In this document: positions 52,015 through 59,822 of the stretch, one piece after another
How positions within the stretch are numbered: the stretch's first letter is position 1
Layout of the letters: each line of letters begins with the position of its first letter
Assembly (NCBI GenBank): GCA_027484685.1
Contig: JAIXSO010000062.1
Coordinates: 1-64,000, forward strand
Source of the DNA: Bacteroidota bacterium
GTDB lineage: Bacteria; Bacteroidota; Bacteroidia; UKL13-3
DNA: 64,000 bases
Direction of reading: 5' to 3'
Translations under genes and position numbers: made by a program
Notes under the pieces: generated by a model
What the model was told of the DNA's origin: nothing
Databases searched by the model: none
Seen by the model: only the letters and a program-made list of their open reading frames with translations

Positions 52015-52056
52015 TGCGCAAAATTTAGGTTTGCGCACTGCGCAAAATTACGCAAC
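52015..52056. repeat. TGCGCA cluster 3
   Basis: TGCGCA at 52015, 52032 and 52039 plus the relic TACGCAA at 52050, just downstream of the lipoprotein pair. Confidence 0.7.
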
Positions 52057-52201
52057 AATTATCTATGACTCGTACTAAAAAAAACTGGACATTTACTTAA
52101 ACAGTTATTCGCTATTAGTTAAATTATATTAAACCTGTTGCTGTTTTTGGTTTTTGTTAATAGTTTGCAGCCATATAAAGAACCTCCATTAATTTTACTA
52201 A

Positions 52202-52897
52202 ATGCAAATAATAAAAGGCATCATTTTAGATAGTTATTTGGCAGCTGGATATTACCGCTGGCAAAGCAGTATTTTTACTGATAATTGTTGTTACGATGCA
52301 GCTTCTGACAATATTGTGGATGTATTTTGGTTAAGAACCAATTTAGCTAAAGTGAGTGATATTAAAAATCTATCTATTTACCGCAAAAACAAACGCTTTT
52401 TGGTAAACTTAACTGAGGCAATTATTACAACTGAAATAGAAGAATTATACGAAAAGTACAAAACACATATCACATTCAATGCGCCTGAATCGGTTAATCA
52501 AATACTAAATGGTAATCCTGATGTGGAGCCAACTGCCGTATTTGACACCCAAATGATAACCATTAGAGATGGTGAAAAGCTGATTGCAGCTAGTTATTTT
52601 GATTTGGGTAAATTAACCATGATGGACATAGTTAATTTTTACGACCCCGATTACAAAAAATACAGCCTGAGCAAATACATGATGTTGTTAAAAATGGAAT
52701 ATGGAATAACGCAAAAAATGACTTATTACTTTCCTGGTTATATGGCATTAAACACCACTGTATTTGATTATAAAATCTTCCCAAATTCCGATGCTATGGA
52801 AGTGCTTTTAACGGATGGGAAATGGTATCCATACAACAAATTTGGCAAGGAAGGACTCATTCCTTATGGTTTTTATGCTACGTTTGAATTGGATTAG
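52202..52897 (+). CDS. Arginyl-tRNA-protein transferase-like (ATE/Bpt fold) protein
   Basis: A 231-residue cytoplasmic protein. The central and C-terminal stretches IRDGEKLIAASYFDLGKLTM, FYDPDYKKYSLSKYMMLLKM and KMTYYFPGYMALNTTVFDY correspond to the C-terminal domain of bacterial aspartate/glutamate leucyltransferases (Bpt) and arginyltransferases, which add an amino acid to protein N termini for ClpS/ClpP degradation. The N-terminal Cys region is only partly conserved (DNCCYDAAS). The activity is uncertain. TGCGCA elements (52015-52044) lie upstream. Confidence 0.6.
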   Translation: MQIIKGIILDSYLAAGYYRWQSSIFTDNCCYDAASDNIVDVFWLRTNLAKVSDIKNLSIYRKNKRFLVNLTEAIITTEIEELYEKYKTHITFNAPESVNQILNGNPDVEPTAVFDTQMITIRDGEKLIAASYFDLGKLTMMDIVNFYDPDYKKYSLSKYMMLLKMEYGITQKMTYYFPGYMALNTTVFDYKIFPNSDAMEVLLTDGKWYPYNKFGKEGLIPYGFYATFELD

Positions 52898-53011
52898 TTT
52901 GGCTAATAAAAACCATGTTTAGATTGTATTAGTGTCATGGAAAAAACAATTTGCTAATTATTAGTAGTTAAAAAAAATAAGTTAAGACTGACTTTAATTA
53001 AAATTTTCTAA

Positions 53012-53019
53012 TACATTTG
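53012..53019 (+). promoter_or_regulatory. Candidate -7 element before hsdM
   Basis: TACATTTG fits the Bacteroidota -7 consensus TAnnTTTG, 45 bp before the hsdM start. I find no well-placed TTTG at -33. Confidence 0.35.
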
Positions 53020-53063
53020 AAACACTTACCAAAATTTTCAGGTAAGTTTCTATAAATTTATTA

Positions 53064-55550
53064 ATGGCAATAAAAAAATCTGAGTTATATAGCTCTCTTT
53101 GGGCTAGTTGTGATAAGTTAAGAGGTTCAATGGAGCCAAGCCAATACAAAGATTATGTATTGGTTTTATTATTCGTAAAATACGTTAGCGATAAGTATGC
53201 TAACGATGCCAATGCGCTTATAAGTATTCCTGTTGGTGGAAGTTTTAAAGATATGCAAGCCTTAAAAGGGCAAAAGGATATTGGAGAAAAAATAGACATG
53301 GCAATTACCAAATTAGCCAAAGAAAATGATTTGGTAAACGTAATTGATGTTATTAGTTTTCAGGATGAAGAAAAACTAGGCAAGGGCAAAGAAATGGTCG
53401 ATAAGTTAACTGACTTAATTACCATTTTTGAGAACCCTGCTTTAGACTTTAGTAAAAACCGTGCAGAAGGCGATGATATTTTAGGTGATGCTTACGAATA
53501 TTTGATGCGTCATTTTGCTTCGGAGAGTGGCAAAAGTAAAGGCGAGTTTTATACACCTGCTGAGGTAAGCAGAGTATTGGCTAAAGTTATTGGTGTAAAA
53601 AAGGTTAGTAAAGAAAAACAAACCATTTATGACCCTACCTGTGGTTCGGGTTCGCTTTTGCTGAAAGTGGCCGAAGAAGCAGAAACCAAAGTAAATTTAT
53701 ATGGGCAAGAAAAAACAGTAGTTACTGCTGCTTTGGCTCGTATGAATATGATTTTGCATAACAACCCTGAAGCTGTAATTGAAAAAGGCCAAAGCACCCT
53801 TTCTAATCCATTACATAAAAACGAATTAGGTAATTTAAAAACCTTTGATTTTGTGGTGGCTAATCCTCCTTTTTCGTCAAAAAATTGGACTGATGGTTTT
53901 GACCCTGCAAACGATATTTTTAACAGATTTAATATCGATACCATTCCACCTGCTAAAAATGGTGATTATGCTTTTTTATTGCATATTATTAAATCGCTAA
54001 AAAGTACTGGTAAAGGTACATGTATTCTGCCACATGGTGTATTGTTTAGAGGAAATGTAGAAGCCGAAATACGCAAACAATTAATCAATAATAACTATAT
54101 AAAAGGCATTATTGGTTTGCCTGCAAACTTGTTTTATGGTACCGGAATACCTGCTTGTATTATAGTTATTGATATGGAGCATGCTGCTGCTAGTACTGTT
54201 GTAAACAATGATGATGAACGCGGTATTTTTATGGTAGATGCTAGCAAAGGATTTATTAAAGATGGAAATAAAAACAGGTTACGAGAACAAGACATTCACA
54301 AAATAACCGATGTGTTTAACAAACAAATTCCCATAAAAGGATATAGCCGTTTTGTAACATTTACCGAAATAAGCGACCCTAAAAACGATTTTAATTTAAA
54401 TATTCCACGTTATATTGATAGTCAAGAAACAAAGGATGTACAAGATATTGAAGCTCATTTATTAGGCGATATTCCAAATGCTGACATTGAAGCATTGGAA
54501 GAATATTGGCAGGTTTATCCTACGCTTAGAAAGCAACTTTTTAAGGATGGAAGGCCAAACTATTCTCAATTAAACATTGAAACTGCTTATATAAAAAGTA
54601 CTATTTTTTCGCACCCCGAGTTTATAAAATTTAGTGCTGAAATGGATGCTTTGTTTACTGAATGGAAAATTAAAAACACGGCTGTTTTAAAAGATTTAAC
54701 AAAGGGTATTAAGCCAAAAGCGGTAATTAACCACCTTTCAGAAGATGCGCTAACTACCTATTCTCAAAAGCCTTTGCTTGATAAATACGATGTGTACCAG
54801 CATGTAATGAATTATTGGAACGAGGTAATGCAAGATGATTGTTATTTAATAGCTGTGGATGGTTGGAAAGCCGAACCTTACCGCATTATTGTAACAACTA
54901 AAGTTAAAGGCAAGGAAGATAAACAAGTGGATAAAGGTTGGGCTTGCGATTTGGTTCCTAAAACTTTAGTAATTGACCGATACTTTTTAGCAGAGAAAAA
55001 AGCCATTGAAGCTTTAGAAGCTAAGAAAGAAACTATTGTTACCGAGCTTGCCGAATTAGAAGAAGAACACAGTAGCGAAGATGGTTATTTTGCCGATTTT
55101 GATAAGGTAAATAAACAATCTGTAACTGTTGAGTTGAAGAAATTAATTACTCTAATAAATAAAGATATAGGTAGAGATACAAAGGAGCGCAGAGACTGGA
55201 AGAAAGTTGCAGAAGTTTACGAAAAATTTTTAAAACTCATTGACGACCAAGCCGAGCTCACTAAAAAAATTAAAGCAGCTGAGGATAAATTAGATTTATT
55301 AGCACTAAATAGATATAAAACACTTACTGAAGGGGAGATAAAACAATTGGTGGTGGACGATAAATGGATGACAAGCATGGAGCGAAATGTAAAAACCGAA
55401 ATGGAACGCATTAGCCAGCGCCTTACCCAACGCATAAAAGAACTTGGTGAACGCTACGAAACACCCTTACCAAAACAAACTACTGATGTAGCCGAACTAG
55501 AAGCTAAAGTTACTGCTCATCTTCAAAAAATGGGATTTGTATGGAGTTAG
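53064..55550 (+). CDS. hsdM: Type I restriction-modification methyltransferase subunit HsdM
   Basis: An 828-residue HsdM: N6-adenine methyltransferase of a type I restriction-modification system, which needs HsdS for target recognition. The N-terminal HsdM-N helical domain (SLWASCDKLRGSMEPSQYKD) is followed by the methyltransferase domain. This has GEFYTPAEVSRVLAKVIG, motif I DPTCGSGSLLLKVAEEA (near residue 190) and the catalytic NPPF motif (VANPPFSSKNW, near 267). About 250 residues of C-terminal coiled-coil-rich sequence extend beyond the usual ~500-residue core. It overlaps the next gene by 10 bp. No hsdR is found in the window. Confidence 0.93.
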   Translation: MAIKKSELYSSLWASCDKLRGSMEPSQYKDYVLVLLFVKYVSDKYANDANALISIPVGGSFKDMQALKGQKDIGEKIDMAITKLAKENDLVNVIDVISFQDEEKLGKGKEMVDKLTDLITIFENPALDFSKNRAEGDDILGDAYEYLMRHFASESGKSKGEFYTPAEVSRVLAKVIGVKKVSKEKQTIYDPTCGSGSLLLKVAEEAETKVNLYGQEKTVVTAALARMNMILHNNPEAVIEKGQSTLSNPLHKNELGNLKTFDFVVANPPFSSKNWTDGFDPANDIFNRFNIDTIPPAKNGDYAFLLHIIKSLKSTGKGTCILPHGVLFRGNVEAEIRKQLINNNYIKGIIGLPANLFYGTGIPACIIVIDMEHAAASTVVNNDDERGIFMVDASKGFIKDGNKNRLREQDIHKITDVFNKQIPIKGYSRFVTFTEISDPKNDFNLNIPRYIDSQETKDVQDIEAHLLGDIPNADIEALEEYWQVYPTLRKQLFKDGRPNYSQLNIETAYIKSTIFSHPEFIKFSAEMDALFTEWKIKNTAVLKDLTKGIKPKAVINHLSEDALTTYSQKPLLDKYDVYQHVMNYWNEVMQDDCYLIAVDGWKAEPYRIIVTTKVKGKEDKQVDKGWACDLVPKTLVIDRYFLAEKKAIEALEAKKETIVTELAELEEEHSSEDGYFADFDKVNKQSVTVELKKLITLINKDIGRDTKERRDWKKVAEVYEKFLKLIDDQAELTKKIKAAEDKLDLLALNRYKTLTEGEIKQLVVDDKWMTSMERNVKTEMERISQRLTQRIKELGERYETPLPKQTTDVAELEAKVTAHLQKMGFVWS

Positions 55551-56113
55551 ATAATACCAGAAAACAAAAAGGAAAACCCAAAAACGAAGTAGTTTTTCCT
55601 GTGCCTGAGGCATTGTTAAACATGCCTGAAGGATATCATTCTTTTATTAGTAAATTGAAAGAGCGAATCTCTCAAGAGCGTATCAAAACTGTTTTATCTG
55701 CAAATGCATCTATGATAATGATGTATTATGAAATTGGGAAAAACATTTTAACACAACAAAAACAAGAAGGTTGGGGAACAAAGGTAATTGATAGAATGTT
55801 GTACGACTTAAAACAAGCCTTTCCTGATATGACAGGATTTTCGCCAAGAAACCTTAAATACATGCGTAAATTTGCCGAGGTTTGGCCCAATATTGAAATT
55901 GTGCAACGCACCGTTGCACAAATACCTTGGCGCAGCAATATTACCTTGTTAGACAAATTGAATGATTTGGAAACAAGATTTTGGTATGCTCAAAAAACCA
56001 TTGAAAATGGTTTTGGAAAAGATATGTTAGCTTCTTTACCCGAAAACCTAAAAAACAGCCTACCTAGTATTGAAGAAATAGAAAAAGAACTAGCCAATGA
56101 CGACAATGAGTAA
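55541..56113 (+). CDS. DUF1016/YhcG-family protein lacking its nuclease domain
   Basis: A 190-residue protein in the hsdM-hsdS operon. Residues ~30-155 are the N-terminal YhcG domain in excellent condition: MMYYEIGKNILTQQKQEGWG, IDRMLYDLKQAFPDMTGFSP, RNLKYMRKFAEVWP, VAQIPWRSNITLLDKLND, then WYAQKTIENG. The last residues LPENLKNSLPSIEEIEKELA match the very end of full YhcG proteins. The region in between, the PD-(D/E)XK nuclease domain of ~150-180 residues that normally follows WYAQKTIENGW, is absent. The frame continues across the join. Overlaps hsdM by 10 and hsdS by 17 bp. Confidence 0.82.
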   Translation: MELDNTRKQKGKPKNEVVFPVPEALLNMPEGYHSFISKLKERISQERIKTVLSANASMIMMYYEIGKNILTQQKQEGWGTKVIDRMLYDLKQAFPDMTGFSPRNLKYMRKFAEVWPNIEIVQRTVAQIPWRSNITLLDKLNDLETRFWYAQKTIENGFGKDMLASLPENLKNSLPSIEEIEKELANDDNE

Positions 56114-57314
56114 TACAAAAACAGGTTACAAACAAACAGAAGTTGGCTTAATTCCTGGTGATTGGAAGGTATTTAAGTTAGGTCAATGCTTACTAAAAAA
56201 TCCTGATTATGGTATCAATGCAGCAGCAGTTGAATATGATGATACTCTACCAACATATCTAAGAATAACAGACATTTCAGAAGATGGGAAATTTATAAGT
56301 TCCAATAAAGCATCTGTAAATAATTCACTTTCAAATTCTTATTATTTAGAAAAAGGAGATATTGTTTTTGCAAGAACTGGTGCGAGTGTTGGAAAAACAT
56401 ACCTGTATAATGAAAATGACGGTAGATTAGTTTTTGCAGGTTTCTTGATAAGAATTAAAGCTAATCCAGAAGTTGTAGATTATCGTTATTTAATTTACTT
56501 AACTCAAACTAAAACTTATTGGGCTTGGGTTTCTGCAAATTCTATGAGAAGTGGGCAGCCAGGTTTGAATAGTAATGAATATAAATCGTTTCAAATTCCT
56601 CTTCCACCGACAATAGCCGAACAAACCGCCATAGCAAACGCTTTAATCGATGCCGATGCCTTGATAAGTGGTTTAGAAAAACTGATAGCAAAAAAACGCA
56701 ATATCAAGCAAGGGGCCATGCAAAAATTGTTACAACCAAAAGAGGGATGGGAAGTGAAGAAGTTGGGGGAAATTTGTGAATTTACACAAGGTATCCAAAT
56801 TCCTATGTCGGATCTAAATAAACAATCAAATGAAGGACTTATTCGTTACTTATATATAAGAGATTTCTTTACAGATGACTTTCAATGGTATGTTGCGAAT
56901 ATCTATCCTTCTAAAATTATGGAACGAACAGATATAATGATGATAAATACTGGCAATACTGCTGGTAAAGTATATTCCGGTGCATATGGAGTTTTGAGTA
57001 ATAATGCTTTTAAAATAAGCTTTAATCAAAATGTTGTTGATAGAAATTATTTATTCGAACTCTTGAAGAGTAAATTTGTACAAAGTTCAATTCAGGAATT
57101 ATTTAATTCTTCAGGTCAACCACATGTTGGCCATAAAAATATCGCAAAAGTAATAATTCCATTTCCACCAAAAGATGAACAAACCCACATAGCCACCATT
57201 CTTTCAGATATGGAGTCCGAGATAAGTGCCTTAGAAACCAAATTAGAGAAATACAAAAAAGTAAAATTAGGTATGATGCAAAATTTATTAACTGGTAAAA
57301 TTAGGTTGGTATAG
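56097..57314 (+). CDS. hsdS: Type I restriction specificity subunit HsdS
   Basis: A 405-residue HsdS with two target-recognition domains. TRD1 is residues ~1-180, from GLIPGDWKVFKLGQCL to FQIPLPPTIAEQTAIA. A central conserved coiled coil (ISGLEKLIAKKRNIKQGAMQ) follows. TRD2 runs from GWEVKKLGEICEFTQGIQIP to IIPFPPKDEQTHIATILSDM. The C-terminal coiled coil SALETKLEKYKKVKLGMMQN is followed by a short LLTGKIRLV end. HsdS sets the DNA sequence recognised by HsdM. An internal ATG at 56106 is an alternative start. Its 3' end is repeated downstream at 57948-58097 and in part at 59678-59716. Confidence 0.93.
   Translation: MTTMSNTKTGYKQTEVGLIPGDWKVFKLGQCLLKNPDYGINAAAVEYDDTLPTYLRITDISEDGKFISSNKASVNNSLSNSYYLEKGDIVFARTGASVGKTYLYNENDGRLVFAGFLIRIKANPEVVDYRYLIYLTQTKTYWAWVSANSMRSGQPGLNSNEYKSFQIPLPPTIAEQTAIANALIDADALISGLEKLIAKKRNIKQGAMQKLLQPKEGWEVKKLGEICEFTQGIQIPMSDLNKQSNEGLIRYLYIRDFFTDDFQWYVANIYPSKIMERTDIMMINTGNTAGKVYSGAYGVLSNNAFKISFNQNVVDRNYLFELLKSKFVQSSIQELFNSSGQPHVGHKNIAKVIIPFPPKDEQTHIATILSDMESEISALETKLEKYKKVKLGMMQNLLTGKIRLV
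57227..57314 (+). repeat. hsdS 3'-end module, copy 1 (genuine hsdS end)
   Basis: The segment encodes SALETKLEKYKKVKLGMMQN then LLTGKIRLV and stop, followed by RTATG that starts the next gene. A 25-nt block (57227-57251) is identical to 58011-58035, and the LLTG...RLV block (57278-57311) matches 59681-59714 at about 27 of 34 positions. Confidence 0.85.
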
Positions 57315-57315
57315 T

Positions 57316-57951
57316 ATGGCAAAATTTCAAAACAAATACCGCAGCGAAACAGCAAGGGCACCTTGGTGGAATTATGCCAACGATGGGGCGTATTTTATTA
57401 CCATTTGCACAGCAGGTAGGGAAATGATATTTGGCGAAATTTTTAACAATGAAATGTACCTTTCGCCCATTGGCGAAATAGTAAATGAGGAATGGAATAT
57501 TTCATTTGATATGCGTGCCGAATTATTTTGCGACACATTTGTAATAATGCCAAACCATATCCACGCCATATTGCGGATTGATAATGGTATTGTTGGGTCG
57601 CACGGTATTGTTAATACGCACGGTATTGTAGAGACGCACGGCCGTGCGTCTCTACGGGCAACCCCACAAACCCCACAAACGCCATCCCCACCACCCAATA
57701 CAGGTGTTGCCTATCGTTCGCCAAAATCAATATCATCGTTTGTTGGAGGCTTTAAATCGGCAGCCACCAAACGGATAAACGAATATCGTAAGGACGCACG
57801 GCCTTGCATCCCCACAGGCCCCGTTTGGCAAACCCGTTTTCACGACCATATTATTCGTAATGAAGAGGAATACCAACGAATTTATAATTATATAGAAACC
57901 AATATTGAAAATTGGGAAAAAGATAAATTTTTCAAAAAAGAAGAACTATGA
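57316..57951 (+). CDS. REP-associated tyrosine transposase-like protein (RAYT)
   Basis: A 211-residue Y1/HUH transposase of the TnpA-REP type, which processes single-stranded REP hairpins. The N terminus is NKYRSETARAPWWNYANDGA YFITIC (split here to show the family opening). The HUH motif is VIMPNHIHAILR. The catalytic-Tyr helix region is RNEEEYQRIYNYIETN near the end. An insertion of about 50 residues with GIVGSHGIVNTHGIVETHGR follows the HUH motif; its DNA contains three 18-bp repeats and a 28-bp palindrome. It starts 1 bp after the hsdS stop and ends in ATGA overlapping the hsdS fragment. Confidence 0.85.
   Translation: MAKFQNKYRSETARAPWWNYANDGAYFITICTAGREMIFGEIFNNEMYLSPIGEIVNEEWNISFDMRAELFCDTFVIMPNHIHAILRIDNGIVGSHGIVNTHGIVETHGRASLRATPQTPQTPSPPPNTGVAYRSPKSISSFVGGFKSAATKRINEYRKDARPCIPTGPVWQTRFHDHIIRNEEEYQRIYNYIETNIENWEKDKFFKKEEL
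57586..57639 (+). repeat. Three 18-bp repeats inside the RAYT gene
   Basis: GGTATTGTTGGGTCGCAC, GGTATTGTTAATACGCAC and GGTATTGTAGAGACGCAC follow each other without gap. They encode (N/H)GIV(G/N/E)(S/T) three times and lead into the palindrome at 57628. Confidence 0.85.
57628..57655. repeat. 28-bp perfect palindrome (REP-like) inside the RAYT gene
   Basis: GTAGAGACGCACGGCCGTGC (from 57628) continues with GTCTCTAC to 57655 and reads the same on both strands over 28 bases. It is much more GC-rich than its surroundings. A second GGACGCACGGCC core lies at 57792-57803 in the same gene. Confidence 0.9.
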
Positions 57952-58097
57952 GTAAAATAAACAAAATATATAATGACTCCATTATTTCCGATTTACATAC
58001 CAAGATTACTGCCTTAGAAACCAAATTAGAGAAATGCAAAAAGGTGAAATTAGGTATAATGCAGAAGTTATTAAATGGGGAGATAAGGTTGGTATGA
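57948..58097 (+). pseudogene. hsdS C-terminal fragment (copy 2 of the hsdS 3' end)
   Basis: A 49-codon open frame whose ATG overlaps the transposase stop (ATGA). It encodes MSKINKIYNDSIISDLH and then TALETKLEKCKKVKLGIMQK LLNGEIRLV, matching the last ~36 residues of HsdS. It lacks both recognition domains. The fragment could be a translated coiled-coil peptide or simply a scar. The next gene starts 1 bp after its stop, exactly as behind the true hsdS. Confidence 0.85.
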
Positions 58098-58098
58098 T

Positions 58099-59025
58099 AT
58101 GGAAAAGAAAGAGACAAACCAATCTGAACTAATAACAGGTAAAACCGTAATTTGGCGAAAACTAACAGAGGCAGCAATTAGTAGCTCCAAGTCTTATGTT
58201 GCTGTTGCCTATTTCTCGAAAAATGCATCTAAAATGCTGCCTTTAGCTAAAGGTAGCATACTGGTAGTAGATGCAAGCGAAAATGCTGTCAAGTCAGGTC
58301 AAACCTGCCCAGAAGAATTACTAAAACTAGAAAAGTTAGGAGTGAAAATATTTTCATTCACAGGATTGCATGCTAAAGTATTTGTTTTTGATAATGTTCT
58401 GTATATTGGTTCTACTAATGTTTCAGCTCATTCTGCAAACTATTTAGAAGAAGCAATTTTAAAAACGAATGAGAAAAAAGTGGTTAATGAATCGGTTGCT
58501 TTTATCAAATCACTTTTGATAAAGCAGCTAACTCAAAACGAACTAATTGAGTTGAATAAAATCTATAAAGAACCCAAGTTTTTCTCACCAAAGTCAAGCA
58601 AAAAACAAAACATACAAAATGGACATGAGCAAGTAGTGTACGTAGTAAAACTAAGAACCTTGAAAAAAGAGTTTAAAAATGAACAAGAAGATTATGATAA
58701 AGGAAAGAAAATAGCTTTGGAAAAACTTGAAGAAGGACAAGAGTTGGAAGCATATCGCCATGTAGTTACTCATAAACCCAAAATTGGAGATTTGGTAATT
58801 AGAATTACAAAGGATGACAACAGAACTCGTGTTGCAGCGCCAGCTACGATTTTGAATATTAAGCCAATTAAAAACTCAAACAGAATTTATGTTTATGTAG
58901 CAGCTCCGAAATTAAAAGAAAAAAGCTTAAAAGAAATTGAGAAAAAACTAGGCACTACAGAACTGAAAAAGGCAGGTTTGAAAAAAAGCAGTTTAGCAGC
59001 TAAAATAAATTCAATGTGGATATAA
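58099..59025 (+). CDS. Phospholipase D-like protein with a single HKD motif
   Basis: A 308-residue cytoplasmic protein. Residues ~10-140 form half of a PLD-superfamily domain: AAISSSKSYVAVAYFSKNAS, then GLHAKVFVFDNVLYIGSTNV with the His-x-Lys and Asn positions (near residues 90-107) and SANYLEEAIL. Single-HKD proteins of this type (Nuc, restriction endonuclease BfiI) work as dimers. Residues ~170-308 are unassigned, Lys-rich and contain THKPKIGDLVIRITKDDN and ATILNIKPIKNSNRIYVYVA. A nuclease role in the restriction locus is inferred from family and place. The following gene overlaps its end by 10 bp. Confidence 0.8.
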   Translation: MEKKETNQSELITGKTVIWRKLTEAAISSSKSYVAVAYFSKNASKMLPLAKGSILVVDASENAVKSGQTCPEELLKLEKLGVKIFSFTGLHAKVFVFDNVLYIGSTNVSAHSANYLEEAILKTNEKKVVNESVAFIKSLLIKQLTQNELIELNKIYKEPKFFSPKSSKKQNIQNGHEQVVYVVKLRTLKKEFKNEQEDYDKGKKIALEKLEEGQELEAYRHVVTHKPKIGDLVIRITKDDNRTRVAAPATILNIKPIKNSNRIYVYVAAPKLKEKSLKEIEKKLGTTELKKAGLKKSSLAAKINSMWI

Positions 59026-59663
59026 ATATGGGATGTGAACACAAATTTTCAGAATATCTAAATCTTGAAAAAATAGATTTTAAACCAACAACCTTGATAG
59101 TTGGAACCTTTAACCCATCATGGCCAGCAGGCAATAATGCCGAGTGGTTTTATGGGAGAACAGCAAGAAATTATCTTTGGGATGTATTGCCAAGATTATA
59201 TTTTCCAAACTTAAATTTAAGGCAACAAACTCATTTACAATGGAAAGAATTTTGTAGCAATAATAGGATTGCCTTAACGGATATTATATCAAAAATAAAT
59301 GATGCAAATGAAGCAAACGAAGAACACCAAGAAATTCTTCGAACTTATTTAGACACCTCCATCGCAGATTATTTTGCGGATTTTCAATTTACAAATTTAG
59401 AACAGTTAGTAAATAATAATCCAACAATAACAAATATATATTTAACAAGGCAAAATGGAGTTGATTTATTTGATAATAGATGGGCTTTGTTAGAAGAATA
59501 TGCTTTAGCAAATCCTCAAAGAAATTTACGATTAAGAAAACTAATGACGCCATCAGCAAGTGCAAGATTTCAAATTAGAGCATATAGATTAGCAAATCCT
59601 AACGACCCAACTCCGCTTAGGAATTTTATTTTTGAAAGTTGGAGAGATGAATGGCATTTTTAA
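59016..59663 (+). CDS. Uracil-DNA-glycosylase-fold protein of unknown specificity
   Basis: A 215-residue protein. It shows the pattern of the UDG superfamily: TTLIVGTFNPSWPAGNNAEW followed by FYGRTARNYLWDVLPRL (strand, short active-site loop, then a helix with an aromatic) and a late RLRKLMTPSASARF loop similar to the family's PSPS-type motif. Canonical uracil-excising residues cannot be assigned with confidence, so the base or function is open. The start is ATG 59016 (overlaps the PLD gene by 10 bp) or ATG 59028, 3 bp after it. Translation is likely coupled to the PLD-like gene. Confidence 0.7.
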   Translation: MDINMGCEHKFSEYLNLEKIDFKPTTLIVGTFNPSWPAGNNAEWFYGRTARNYLWDVLPRLYFPNLNLRQQTHLQWKEFCSNNRIALTDIISKINDANEANEEHQEILRTYLDTSIADYFADFQFTNLEQLVNNNPTITNIYLTRQNGVDLFDNRWALLEEYALANPQRNLRLRKLMTPSASARFQIRAYRLANPNDPTPLRNFIFESWRDEWHF

Positions 59664-59677
59664 AATAAATACTATTG

Positions 59678-59716
59678 ATGGAAAATTTATTAACAAGAAA
59701 AGATAGGTTGGTTTAA
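59678..59716 (+). pseudogene. hsdS 3'-end remnant (copy 3)
   Basis: ATG GAA AAT and the following codons encode MENLLTRKDRLV and a stop. It matches the HsdS end MQNLLTGKIRLV, with the blocks AAAATTTATTAAC and TAGGTTGGT identical. It lies in the 159-bp gap behind the UDG-like gene. The rest of the gap, to 59822, is AT-rich without recognised features. Confidence 0.65.
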
Positions 59717-59822
59717 TAATAAATTTCTTATGAAAATAATTACAGCCTATAAATCAGAAAAAAACAGATAGAATTGTTATTATCAAAATATTGACAATCA
59801 ATCCAATTTAGTAAATAAAGTA

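Noticed and set aside
57628-57655. Palindrome considered as an IS terminal inverted repeat
   Set aside because: It lies inside the transposase frame as a single palindrome, not as two opposed ends outside a gene.
57372-57698. Minus-strand ORF of 108 codons over the RAYT gene
   Set aside because: It is a shadow of the transposase gene; its sequence follows the repeats and palindrome and matches no protein.
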